Part shown: positions 35,100 through 45,852 of the stretch, piece by piece | Position numbering within the stretch: the first letter of the stretch is position 1 | Layout: each line of letters begins with the position of its first letter | Origin: Petunia secreta | Lineage: Eukaryota > Streptophyta > Magnoliopsida > Solanales > Solanaceae | Length of the DNA: 64,000 nt | Assembly (NCBI GenBank): GCA_029990175.1 | Contig: JARKIP010000023.1 | Coordinates: forward strand, 21,781,501 to 21,845,500 | Direction of reading: 5' to 3' | Position numbers and translations under genes: made by a program | Notes under the pieces: generated by a model | What the model saw: the letters and a program-made list of their open reading frames with translations, nothing else | Told to the model about the DNA's origin: nothing | Databases searched by the model: none

Positions 35100-35325
35100 G
35101 CTTAAACATCATGACAGATGTTTGAAACATATGACTATATGTTTAAACATTTCATCAAATGTTTAAACATATTATATGTTTAAACATATTATATGTTTAA
35201 ACATCATGACAGATGTGTGAAACATCTGATGGTATGTTTAAACATCAGGACAGATGTTTGAAATATATGACTATATGTTTAAACATTTCATCAAATGTGT
35301 AAACATATCATGATATGTTTGGATG
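35100..35325. repeat. Repeat block 4 of MULE1
   Basis: Six perfect GTTTAAAC copies plus variants; its right part belongs to the duplication 35252-35391. Confidence 0.9.
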
Positions 35326-36147
35326 AAGCAATCTATTTTTTTGCAAGTATGCAACCATATGTTGAGTTATGAGACGTATAATTACACATTTTTTTGCAAG
35401 TTTGCAACCATGATTAAGTATGCAGTTATTCTATTGTGTAAAAGGGAAAAGATGAAGGGGGTGTACGTGGGGTTATGAAGGGGTGCATTTGAATTTATGA
35501 AGGGGTGGATGTGAATAGGCACATACACAACTACATATGAATAGGCACCTCCTGTAACCATCAAGCGTATGCTCCGTGGTATTCAAGTTGAACTCAAGAT
35601 TGACCCGCAGAACTACTCTACACCACCACGTCCTCCAGCGGCACACATGTGAAGTGAAGATATAATGTAGTTTGAATTGTCTCCTTTTAAGTCTAGTCAT
35701 TTAATTTTCAGTTTGTTTACAATGCCGTGTTTTGTAGTCCTGTATTTTCATTTTCCGTTTCATTGTTTTGAATAATTATTAAGTGGTATTAAGTATTACT
35801 TATCAAAAAGAAAAACAAAAAGGAGAGATTTGGATGCTGTGTTTTGTAGACATTTGCATGATGTTTCAGCATATTCCAATTAATAATTTAAACATCTGAA
35901 TTATGTTTCAATATAGTCAAGTATGTTTACACATATGATGAAATGTTTAAACATCCACACGATGTTTCTTAAATAAGTGAGATTGCACACAACCAAAGTA
36001 TTTACATAAAACAGATAATTATCCTTACATGACTTCCAACAAAACATAACATAACATAACATAAAATTAAGAAAACAAGCCAAAACAAATACTTAATCAT
36101 CCTTACATGCCAACAAATACTTAATTGTCCAACCATAACTTATCAAA
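35326..36147. other. MULE1 central spacer between the convergent genes
   Basis: Contains one further perfect motif (about 35944) and variants near 35870-35960. A short open stretch ending at 35651 (MLRGIQVELKIDPQNY) has codon-like text but no recognisable family; too short to call. Confidence 0.4.
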
Positions 36148-36889
36148 CTACGGTACCATCTTCCCACGAAATATGTCCACAGCCCATTTCACCCTAAAAT
36201 CCACCATGGTGTTGTCACAGAGCTTGTCCCAGGGAGTCTTTGTAAGAAGGTGTTCAATGAAGGCAAGAGCATAAGCACCTGATGCAGTACGAGTGTTGCT
36301 TGTCGGGAGGTCTTTCACACGCTCATATGGCCACACTTTTATGTTCAGGATATCTTCCGGCAAACTTTGGAACATCTCACACTGTCTGATGAAAATAGGG
36401 AAAAGGGAAGTGATGGGCTTGATCAGTGTGTCAAATTCATCATCAGTGTTGTCACTGTACATGGAGTCGTATACCCTTATCTTACCTTCCTCCACAAGGA
36501 ACTCCACAGTGACAAAATGAACCTCTTTCAATTTCATAAGACAGAAAATCCTCTTCACCCCAGCCCACTTCACACCCCCTGGGTTCGGCTGCTTACCTTG
36601 TGCATAGTCCAGCATGTCATCCTTGAATTGAACAGTCTCAAGCTGTACTTCTAGGGGTGCAGCCAATGCATCAGCGAGTACACGCTGCTTCTTGTAAAGC
36701 TCACACAATTTCTTAGAGAAATTCAAATCCAAAATGACATTGGATTTGAGATAGAACTGGGAGTGGGCATTCTTTTTAAGCCTCATCAGGCTCATGATTT
36801 CCTCAACATGCTGCAGAAAAGGAAAAAAAAGAAAAGGAAAAAGAAAACACATAAAGAACAGGCAGAACATGTCAACATCAGGGGAAATA

Positions 36890-37095
36890 TTTAAACACCA
36901 GACATAATGTTTAAACATATTGTGATATGTTGCAACATCGTATAGATGTTTAACATTATATAAATATATATGTGTAATGTTTAAACATTAACTAATATGT
37001 TTACACATTCTGTATTATGTTTAAACATATCATAAGTTATTTGTGATGTTTAAATACTGCTTGTTATGTTTGCACATCCCAATCCATGTTTAAAT
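36890..37095. repeat. Repeat block 5 of MULE1 (last intron of the Ulp1-like gene)
   Basis: Three perfect motifs and many variants, all inside the intron 36811-37148. Confidence 0.85.
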
Positions 37096-37545
37096 ATCTG
37101 ATCTAATATATGCACTAAGAAAAAAGAATTAGGGTGAATTGCGTGTACCTTTTCCTTCAAACTACTTTCCATTCTAATGATTTCTTCCAGATCCTTGTAA
37201 TTGTACTCATGCCCAAGAAAAAGTGGACTTTTTTCATTTTTCTTCTCTGCTAAGAAGGCATCAAATGCATCTTTGCTCTTCTTATCCACAGCCTTGTAAA
37301 TATCAATCTTTCCCCTCACTATCTTCTTCTTCCCCTTTCTTCCTGAAGCAGTAAATGGGGATTTCAGAACTCTACTAGGGAAGATGCTTCTCAAACCTAT
37401 TCTCTTGGGCACCTGTGTTTTCATCATTTCCTTCAACTCAACTAACATAGTCTCAATCCCACCAACCTTCAACAACAATTTATCAGTGTCCTCCTTGCAC
37501 TTTAAGCATTTGCAAGTGCACTCTCCAGTCGACGTACCCACAACT

Positions 37546-37721
37546 CAGAGGCGAAGCTAGGATTTAAAGTTTTGGAGTTCATATTTCTAATCATTTTAAG
37601 TTAGGGGTTCTAAAATAATAATCAATACATATTAAATATTTTTTCAAAGTAAATATACATGGTTTGACTAAAGCTACGGGGTTCGGCCGAACCCCAAATC
37701 GTAAGGCTAGCTCCGCCCCTG
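37546..37721. mobile_element. hAT-like MITE inside exon 3 of the Ulp1-like gene
   Basis: TIRs CAGAGGCGAAGCTAG and (other strand) CAGGGGCGGAGCTAG, 176 bp, with the 8-bp target duplication CCACAACT at 37538-37545 and 37722-37729. Both the TIR and the 8-bp duplication are hAT features. The reading frames on both sides are in register if the MITE and one duplication copy are disregarded. Confidence 0.95.
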
Positions 37722-38183
37722 CCACAACTGCTTCTTCTCTCCTCACAACTCCTCCTCTAGTACTGCCACCATCTTCTTTTCTTCTAGCAGGTCCTCTACT
37801 GCTGCCATCTTCTTCTCTTCCAATAACTCCTCCACTACCCTCATCCTTCCTTCTAGCATATCCAAAAAGATCCCCAGCAATTCCAGTGTACTCTCTTCCA
37901 CTTACTCCAAAAAGATCAGCACCCTTGCCCCCACTGTATCCCGTCAACATTGCACCACGACTTAGCACAACATGTTCTAGAGGGGTGTTAGGAACAACAG
38001 CTTGTTTCCTCAACATTGTCACCCCATCCAACTGCCGCATCAAGCCATCAATCACCACGTCCTCTACATCCTCAAATGGCATAAAGTCATGGAGCACATC
38101 CCTCAACTCTTTGGGTGTGGGTACGAGGTAAGGGTGCACCTCCTGCAATAAAATAACCACAAATGTTAAAACTAATGTTTAAG

Positions 38184-38480
38184 GATTTATTGTAACGCTT
38201 AAACATCAGTACCAGTGTTTAAACATCACGACTAATGTTTAAATATTTCGTGTAATGTTTAAACATCACTAATAATATTTAAGCATTTATTGTAACATTT
38301 AAACATCAGTACCAGTGTTTAAACATCACGACTAATATTTAAACATTTCGTGTAATGTTTAAACATCACTACTAATGTTTAAGCATTTATTGTCACATTT
38401 AAACATCAGTACAAGTGTTTAAACATTTAGTATAATGTTTAAATATTTTGTGTAATGTTTAAACATCACTACTAATGTTT
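38184..38480. repeat. Repeat block 6 of MULE1: 100-bp higher-order repeat
   Basis: AAACATCAGTAC occurs at 38201, 38301 and 38401, exactly 100 bp apart, and the text between follows the same order of five 20-bp motif units. All of it lies in the intron 38143-38535. Confidence 0.92.
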
Positions 38481-39494
38481 ACACAAATAATGCAGTGTTG
38501 AATGTGAAAGAACTGGGGAGTAAAAGAAATCCTACCTGGATGTCAACATGCTGGAACACTGCATCTGGGTCCTTTTCTACCTTATCCCCCAACCAACGTT
38601 TCATCCATGGTATTATCTTCTCCTTAGGGTATTCCCTTAGCCTAAGTGCCGGAATAGTCTCTAACACCCATGCCATGAAAGCCCATGGAAATCCATACAG
38701 TGTGTAGCTATTCTCAGGAGCCTTCCAGCTTGTAAAATCTTTCATGATGTAAAACACAGTCATCGAAGCTTTTTATTCCCCATGGGTACATGTAAAAGTA
38801 TTCAGGGGTGCTCGCGAGACAAACTACCCATTCCTCAATACCACTGTTAGTGTCCTTTGAACACAACACTTGGTGCTCGAACCAACACAAACATAAACTA
38901 AACCTTATGTTATCATCCTTCACCAGGTCTTCACTCTCTATCAGTTCCAGAATATAATCACTACTTGCAGCCTTCTTCCCCTTCCTTGAAACCAAATCCC
39001 ACAAATCTTTCCCCTTGCTACGGGCTTCATCCATGAAATCATCAGGGGGAGGTAGGGCACAACTCAATCTTGTCATCAAGGCAAACTCCTGCATCCCAAA
39101 ACGAAGAGGCAGTTCATGGAATTTAAACCACGCCTCAAACTTCTTCTGAAAAATAACCCGGCGAAGTAAAATATTGTAAACCAGCTTTGGAGCAAACACA
39201 CACTTGGGCAAATCGATTAGGTGCCCGAAACAGCTTTCCTTGAATCTTTCCATTAGATTAAAATGATGTAAAGCTTTACGAAATTTATCCAACTTCGAGT
39301 GCAGTGATGATCTGACCGTCACCTTCTTTGTTGCGAACGCATTATTATACTCCATCCACGTCTTCATTTGACTCAAATCAGGCAGGTCAGTCTTTATGCA
39401 TGGGGTAACCTCATCAGCCAACTCCACCTGAAATTGATACAAGAAAAACAATCATTACACAGTCACATTTCTAATGAAGAAAACATTTTCATGG

Positions 39495-39712
39495 GTTAAA
39501 CATTGTTAAGATGTTTAAACATCACCCAACATGTTTCAAACATCTTATAATATGTTTGGAACATAATCTATAATATTTGAAATAAATCCAAACATCATTT
39601 ATTATGTTTGAAACATAATATAAAATGTTTGAAACATTCGCAGTGATGTTTGAACATATTCGTATATGTTTGAAACATCATACAAGATGTGTAAACATAA
39701 GCTTCGATGTTA
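39495..39712. repeat. Repeat block 7 of MULE1 (first coding intron)
   Basis: One perfect ATGTTTAAACAT and many ATGTTTGAAACAT variants, inside the intron 39428-39713. Confidence 0.85.
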
Positions 39713-40409
39713 CCTCCTGTTCTATTGCCTCTACAAATTGATCTTGTGTTGTTGCTTGTGTTGTTGCTTCTGTTGTTTCTTCTGTTGTTGCAGGCAAATC
39801 ATGAACAATTTTTGTTCTTCCTTCCCTTGCCTCACTAACTCTAACTTGAGGCATAGCACTACCCCTACTTTCTCCCCTTTGTTCATTACTTGGCTCTGCT
39901 TCTGCATCCTCTGTACCTTCTTCACTACTTCTTGATCTTTGTTGTTCCTCTTCGTGTTGATTTTTGCTAAGATCCCGACTAGCTTGACTAGCACGACTAG
40001 CACGACTAGCGTTTGGGCTCTCGAAAGGGACCTGTAAAAGATCCGGTACTGCCCTGCTTCTTTGTCTTTTTGCACGAGGAGATTCACTTTCATATTCCAA
40101 GGGAATTTGCCTGTCTGTGGCTTTGGTTGTGGTCTTCTGGACCTTCTTAGAAGCAGCAGCCGTAGCCTTTACCAGTTGCCTTTTTTTGGGGGGCATGTTG
40201 CCTATATACACAAATAACAAATAAGTTTCTTTACACGTATTTCCCATATTTATAAGAACAAAATATGGTTCAAAAAATTTGAGGCCCATTTCCTATTCAA
40301 CATATACAACTATCATGATTGTGTACATTAGGCTTGTTATTACCACGCTTCACAAGTTTTAAGAATATTCTAAATGCCTTATCCGTATGTGTTACTGAAA
40401 AATGCAGTT

Positions 40410-40580
40410 CAAACATCATGAGTAATGTTTAAACATCACGCTTAATGTTTGTATTCTACAGGGGATGATGTTTAAACATCTCTATTGATGTTTAAATCAT
40501 CTCCGGCTAAACATCCGATGATATGGCCAAACACAACACAGATGTTTCAAACATCTTACGGGATGTTTGAAACAAACGGA
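40410..40580. repeat. Repeat block 8 of MULE1 (leader intron of the Ulp1-like gene)
   Basis: Two perfect motifs plus variants. A predicted leader intron (40202-40796; donor CTATT/GTAAG, acceptor TATAG/GC on the minus strand) contains the whole block. Confidence 0.8.
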
Positions 40581-40796
40581 TTTTGTTTAACAATATCACC
40601 GGCAACTACACAAAAAATTCAGTCAAAACTTCATCATTTCCTCGTCCCAAACCGACCCAGGCAGAATCATAAACAAACACAACTTTTAAAACAAAATTCT
40701 ACGGTTTTTTGTTAACAACAAAAATCGATCAAAAAATTGGTAAAATCATGAAAACAAATGAAGAAAACTACAATGTTGGTGTCGGAGAAGACTTAC

Positions 40797-41164
40797 AATA
40801 GAGATTCGGTGACAATCGATGAGTTTTGACAGTCCGATTTTGAGAAAAAATGCCGGGTCGAAAACGGGTCGCTTTTGAAGAGAGTGATGTTTGGGATTCT
40901 TTGGGAAATGTTTGGGGATGTTTGGGTTTTTGGTTTTTTGAAAAATCAGAAGTTGGGGTAAAGGGTAGGTAGTGGAGTAGTGGGTAAGTTTGTAAGTTTG
41001 AGTGTTTTAATTTTGCCCCACAATTTTTAAAAGAGTCTAATCACCCCCCTCCCCTCCCCACTTACACTTAATCACCCATTTGAGAGAAAAGAAAAACAAA
41101 AATAAATCAAAGGACCCATTTTTTTCATTCCACACTTGAGAGGACCTTTTTGTGTCATTTTCTC
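40797..41164 (-). promoter_or_regulatory. MULE1 right terminal region and leader of the Ulp1-like gene
   Basis: Non-coding. Mirrors the left end in layout: terminal region, short leader exon, then a leader intron full of repeats. Right outer end GAGAAAATGACACAAAAAGG on the minus strand. Confidence 0.5.
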
Positions 41165-41176
41165 GTAGTAACTTGG

Positions 41177-42592
41177 TATACTTTGTAGAGAAAAAGTAAA
41201 AGAACTCTAGACTTTCCATGTGGGTTACCAGTTAAGATGGGTAAATACTGAGAAATGTCTTGCTTCATGTCCTAAAGTCAAGTTACACTGGAAGGCCAAA
41301 CATATGCACTGAAACTTAAAGTTGGCATCACTTTTTATTTTGATATCTCGATCAACCCTTGGACGTTTCTGCTAGACGAGTTTGGCCTACTACTTTGTCT
41401 AGGATTTGGCTCATCTCTATTTCCTATTATCTCCATTTTCCAAGTTCCTATGTAGATGTGTATCCCGTCTAAGGATAAAAAAATCTATAATTAATTTGAC
41501 AAACTATTTTTATTAACTATGATGCAACTGAAAGTTATTTCTTTAAGTCCATACAAATTTGGTAAGAAAATATTCATCTTCCAAAATTTGGAAGAAGTTG
41601 AAATACAGGTATTACCACAAGTTGGCGAAAATGTGACATTAAAATAGTTTTGGAAGAATTTGTGAACTCTTAATTACTCATTAACGTGACAAGTACTATA
41701 TTGGTGAATTAAATGATAATTGAATTATAAAGATTGTTTTCTTCAATCTTATAAAAGAATTCTTATTTTCTAATCCACTTGTTTAAGAATTATTTATACA
41801 AATTTAAATTTTTTTATAATGTTTCGTTAGTACACTGATCATCTGCTATTTTATGAAAAAATGATTAGCACGTTTATTTATTTAACTTAAAAAAATAGGG
41901 AATTCATTTTATGATTTACAACAAATTAGTGCTACATGTGTCTATGGATGATTCTTAGTCTATTGACTTTAAGGTTTTTCCAAATCTAAACGTTAGAACC
42001 AATCCTTCAAAAATTAAAACCAAAATAAAAATCATGTCACATAAACAATAGTTCTCAGATCATTGCAAGGTGAAAGAGTCCGCATCATTGCCAAATATGT
42101 TAACACATAGGAGTACTACATAAATCGTTTTCTATGTCCAAAAGTCCTGATATGCTTATATTAGTAATCTTGTAATCGCTTGCCTTTCAGATGATGAGCC
42201 CCATAAATATTGTTATTTTGATGTACTCTATTTCTTGTTGATGATTAATTAATTGGGTGGTCACATAGTGAGGATGAAGTTTAACTTGTGTTTGGATTAT
42301 AAGGGACAAATTTTAAAAATATGTTGTGATTTAATCAGTCCCAAGAGCTAAAATAGAATCATTTATTTTTCATTAATGATAACTAAAATTATGGCTATTT
42401 GAATTTTGATTCATTTGATTAGATTGTAAACTAACCCAATAAGGCACCAAAAATGGACTGAACCATACCGAAATCGAAAAGAAACCAAAATGATTGGAAC
42501 GATTTTAAAAAGTCTACTTTTGATTGTGCACAATAAAATAATCGAAAAATTGGTACGATTTAAATTTCTTAAAGAAACCGGTTGAATCGAAC
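41177..42592. other. Continuation of the UGT1 3' flank
   Basis: 41177-41370 matches 51390-51600 behind UGT2 (shared blocks such as ACTCTAGA, GGCCAAACATA and TTGGCATCA). Beyond that it is AT-rich, without a recognisable gene, and ends at a CACTA terminus. Confidence 0.7.
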
Positions 42593-42611
42593 CACTACTA
42601 GAATTCACGCG

Positions 42612-42982
42612 TTTGCCTAGGGAGATCGGCGAGGGAGTTCCCTCTCCAAATGCGCGATGGAGAGGGAAGTCCCTAGCAACACGCGCCTCGGAATTCGGTT
42701 CGTCGTTGAGCAATTTTGGCGAGGGAAAGGCTTAGCCAGATGTTGTGTAGGCCCATTTTTATATATTGTGTCAGATTTATTCTGCTAAGGATGTCCCTCG
42801 CCAAAACAAGGAGAGAGAAATATTTTTACTGCACTTTGGCTAGGGAGTTCTCTCTCCAAATATAAAAAATATATTTTTCTATTATCCATTTTTAATTCAC
42901 TTTGGCTAGGGAATTCCCTCTCCAAGTACAATAAAAATATTTTTACCGTTGCACTTGGCTAGGGAATTCCCTCGCCAAGCGT
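42612..42982. repeat. Palindromic CACTA subterminal repeats
   Basis: At least four copies of a palindrome close to TTGGCTAGGGAATTCCCTCT (continuing CCAA), at about 42626-42648, 42837-42860, 42901-42926 and 42954-42980, plus a looser copy near 42655. In En/Spm such subterminal motifs bind the element's TNPA protein (established for maize; inferred here). Confidence 0.8.
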
Positions 42983-43271
42983 AGTATACCTGAAATACAA
43001 AAATCAGTAACAATACAAAGTAGCACAGCAACAACAACAGCATAGTATACCTGCACAGATCAATTACAGTAGCACCAAAACACCAAAAACGATTTACAGC
43101 ATAAATACCACAACCTATCTAACATACTAATAAAGCTATATCCGGACAATTAAACAAGTTTACACACTTGTTTCATACCAACTAACACAAACAAATAAAA
43201 CACTAAAATAATTCTTTAAAAGTACTAAACACCTCTCATTTTAAAGTTTAATTCGACACAAAAATAACAAA

Positions 43272-44848
43272 CTACCGAGAATCATTTTCATTTTCCCTTC
43301 CCATAATATAGGTTGACACCAAGGACTCCAATTTTGTCATCTTTTCACGGTCGGCTTGGCATTCAAGATCTTTTTCAGCTAGCATTTTCTCTATCTCTTC
43401 ACGTTCCTTTTCCTGTTCCACTAGCCTTTTCTCCATCTCATCGAATTTAGCTTGCAAAACTGGATCCACATTTTGTGTAGTACCGGAAGAAGAAGAAGAA
43501 GAAGAAGCGTAAGCATTAATAATACATATTCTTGACGGCTTCTTGTAACGCGAAGGACCAAGACCATAGGCTCTGTTTTTTTTTTTTTGTTGTAGCCACC
43601 ACCCGCCTCCACGAACATCGCAGCCTCTTCTTCCGGGGTGGGTTTAGCTGCACCTTCTTGTACCCCTGATTCTTGACTTTCAGCCCATCGTTCATAAGCA
43701 GCTTCTATAACAAAATATACAATTTTTACTACAATTACTGTAAGACTTGTGATAAATAATTCAAAAAATATTAGGAATACTTACATCTAGCTGTTGGGCA
43801 CGTGGCTCGACCCATCTAATTGGATTTCCATTTTCATCATATACATTATAGAACAACCGGTAAAATTCAATATCACTTACCGGCCCGTGTTCCGCTTCCT
43901 ACACAATGCAAACGGAATATGAAAACTTAAAAATGGCTTTTAATTAATTTATAATTGGATTAATTTAGTAAAGACTTACATATCTAGCTCGACGGGTTGC
44001 CAAACTAACTGAGCCACAAGTATGCAGTGAGCCACCCTTCGCTGATGCTCGGTTTTTCTTTCCTTGCTCGCTCTGGGCTATGAATTCTGGGGACTGCCAA
44101 TATATTTTGAGTCTATCCCAATTTTGGGGATAAATCCAGTTCGGCACAATTCCTTTAAGTCTGAATTTTGATAGTCCGTCACTCAGCCTTTGCGCTGCTT
44201 TCTTCTCAAAATTCGCCCGAACATCATAGTTATATTCAACGTCCCACGAACACTTATTCTGAAACACAACATAATATAAATGAAAACAAAAAAAAAAATA
44301 CTAGGTTAGTGTTAAAATGCCAAAATACCAAAATAATTAATACCTTAAACTGGTCGAACATGCGATCTCTAACGGGTGGGGGTATTTTTCCCCAGGACGG
44401 CCAACCCTCCGTAAAGTGTGGAGACATGGATTTCTTTACAAGCGCAACTACTTTCTCCGATGGAATAAACCTGCATTCCATTAAATAGAGTCAACTATAT
44501 AAATGTATATTTAATATTTTAAATAGTTGATTTTTTAAACTTTATATATAACAATACTTACCCGTCTCCAACAGGCATGATGATCAACCTACCACGGTCA
44601 TCTTTTGTTCCCACACCACCAGGTAACTGTACATTGGCAGAAGCGTGTTTCTTTCTACATTTCCTTGCAGTAGTAAGGACAGAAGGAGCAGAATTTTCCT
44701 GTGTCTCAGGAATAGGTGACCCAGAACCTGAAGGACTACTAGAACTCGGGCATGTGGCTTGTGATGCAAATGGTTCAGTGCCGGCCGCAGCAGGGGATGC
44801 AGATGGGATATGCTGGGGACGTATGCTAGGCGTAGGTATCATCATCAT
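43272..44848 (-). pseudogene. CACTA Transposase_24-like (Ptta/En/Spm) gene
   Basis: Minus strand, five exons: 44848-44562 (Pro/Ser-rich, starts MMMIPTPSIRP), 44470-44344 (SPHFTEGWPSWGKIPPPVRD), 44258-43980 (WIYPQNWDRLKIYWQSPEF, then NRASAKGGSLHTCGS), 43898-43795 (FYNVYDENGNPIRW) and 43704-43272 (coiled coil, KFDEMEKRLVEQEKEREEIE). GT-AG borders fit all introns. GGSLHTxGS with an upstream W-rich domain is typical of the plant Ptta/En/Spm family, thought to bind element ends. A slip at the T-run 43579-43591 (A-run on the coding strand) shifts the frame before the coiled coil. An upstream exon may be missing, since the ATG is not clearly supported. Confidence 0.75.
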
Positions 44849-44885
44849 GCTAGACGTCCCCGTACTGAACCATATTTAAAATTAA

Positions 44886-45847
44886 GTATCTGTTAGGAAA
44901 GTAAGAAATATATCCTAGTCTAGGAATCAACTGAAAAAGATCAATTTTCTACTGGGAATGGGTAATCTAACTACACGCTCGACTGCGACCTTATTAGTAA
45001 TTCTTTAATGATTATGTCTGAAAATTTGTTCTGCTCTCCCAATCAAGCTGTAAGCTGTATAGTAGAACAATTTTTTGAAGTACCATTGTTACTTCTATCG
45101 GTATTTATTTTGATCCAATTGTGATTTGTGAAGTAATTTCTCCCAGCAAAGAGCTTTAAATGATAGCATGGGTTTATGCACTTCGGTTTCCTTGCATATT
45201 GTTGCCAGTAACATGAGAAGTCAAAGATAACACATTTCTTCCTCATTCCGCTCTTCCCCCTATCTCTGGTCTTCTTCTTCTTCGTCTTCTTCTTCTATCT
45301 CTAACTTTGTCCATTATTGGACCTTCTCCTATCTTAGTTCCTTATCGATTCGTATTAATTTCAATTGTAATAGCTAGTTTGTTCTATTAATCGAAATACT
45401 AGAAAATTATTCCAGAATATTGTTGTGTTAATCAATCCAGTCCATTACAGCAATAGATTTGCAAATTAAATTAACAATGAACTCACAAGTTAACTTCTTT
45501 TATTGAATCAACGGTCTCAATTCCACAAAATGCAATGCTTGAACTACTACTTACCAAAGAAGAAAGAATAAAAGAGACTAGGAAGATAAATGAGGGGTGG
45601 AATAAGAGAAGATTTTAGAGATAGAAAGTGAGATTTTGGTAAATAATTTCATAACTGCTAAGTAGTTAGGAGTGTCTATTTTATGATTTGAAAGGGAATG
45701 AGATGTTATGAGCTAAGTGAGGTTCTATATAGGAATCGGCAGAAATGGGATTCAAAATTCAGTTAAAATAGAAAGGACACATGGAGGGCTGAGATTATAC
45801 TTTTTTAATGAACTTGGAGGGTCGAGATTGGGGTGTCGGTTAAAATT
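44886..45847. other. UGT-flank-like DNA, copy 1, and unassigned DNA
   Basis: 44886-45070 resembles 52705-52890 and part of 48820-48910 (shared ATTCTTTAATGATT and TCTGCTCTCCCAAT in the first two), indicating a duplicated unit around the UGTs. 45290-45440 is directly repeated at 47768-47925. No gene. Confidence 0.6.
45290..45440 (+). repeat. Direct repeat, copy 1 (partner 47768-47925)
   Basis: Shared text includes GACCTTCTCCTAT, CTTAGTTCCTTATC and AATATTGTTGTGTTAATCAA. The two copies flank the solo LTR at a distance; origin unknown. Confidence 0.8.
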
Positions 45848-45852
45848 GTTGT

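Larger units (their letters stand above)
36148..40196 (-). pseudogene. MULE1 DUF1985 / Ulp1-protease-like gene
   Basis: Minus strand, four coding exons: 40196-39714 (starts MPPKKRQLVK; basic, then acidic Ser/Glu-rich), 39427-38536 (DUF1985-like: LPLRFGMQEFALMTRLSC, then LYGFPWAFMAW), 38142-37149 (charged linker, CTCKCLKCKED) and 36810-36148 (C48/Ulp1-like C-terminus). All introns are GT-AG and phase-compatible. Such proteins resemble SUMO proteases and travel with Kaonashi-type MULEs; their role in transposition is unknown. In the C48 domain His (EVHFVTVEF) and Asp (RVYDSM) are present, but the Cys site reads ASGAY, with Ser in place of Cys. Damage: a one-base indel near 38765 and a MITE in exon 3 (37546-37721). 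It converges on the transposase gene. Confidence 0.85.
29645..41164. mobile_element. MULE1: large Mutator-like transposon with two convergent genes
   Basis: The 12-bp GTAGTAACTTGG flanks it (29633-29644, 41165-41176). Outer ends begin with G and share an AAAAAGGTCC core about 10-20 bases in; the TIRs are weak. The 3' flank of UGT1 resumes at 41177 and matches the uninterrupted 3' flank of UGT2 (about 51390-51600), which confirms the insertion independently. Contents: transposase gene (+), small frame (+, 33661-33945), DUF1985/Ulp1-like gene (-), and ATGTTTAAACAT repeats throughout introns and spacers. MULEs with Ulp1-like genes are known in plants (Kaonashi type). Confidence 0.92.
42593..44885 (-). 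mobile_element. CACTA (En/Spm) element, left end and transposase-like gene
   Basis: Starts CACTACTAGAATTCACGCG at 42593, a CACTA terminus, followed by palindromic subterminal repeats and a minus-strand Transposase_24-like gene. The right limit of contiguous CACTA DNA is near 44885, where UGT-flank-like DNA begins. A CACTA end in the opposite orientation lies at 48524; whether both belong to one element is unresolved. Confidence 0.8.

Noticed and set aside
35500..35654. Short frame ending MLRGIQVELKIDPQNY...
   Set aside because: Only about 36 codons, no start context and no family; kept as a remark in the MULE1 spacer.
37664..38131. 155-codon plus-strand frame rich in Pro and Ser
   Set aside because: Antisense shadow of exon 3 of the Ulp1-like gene plus the MITE.
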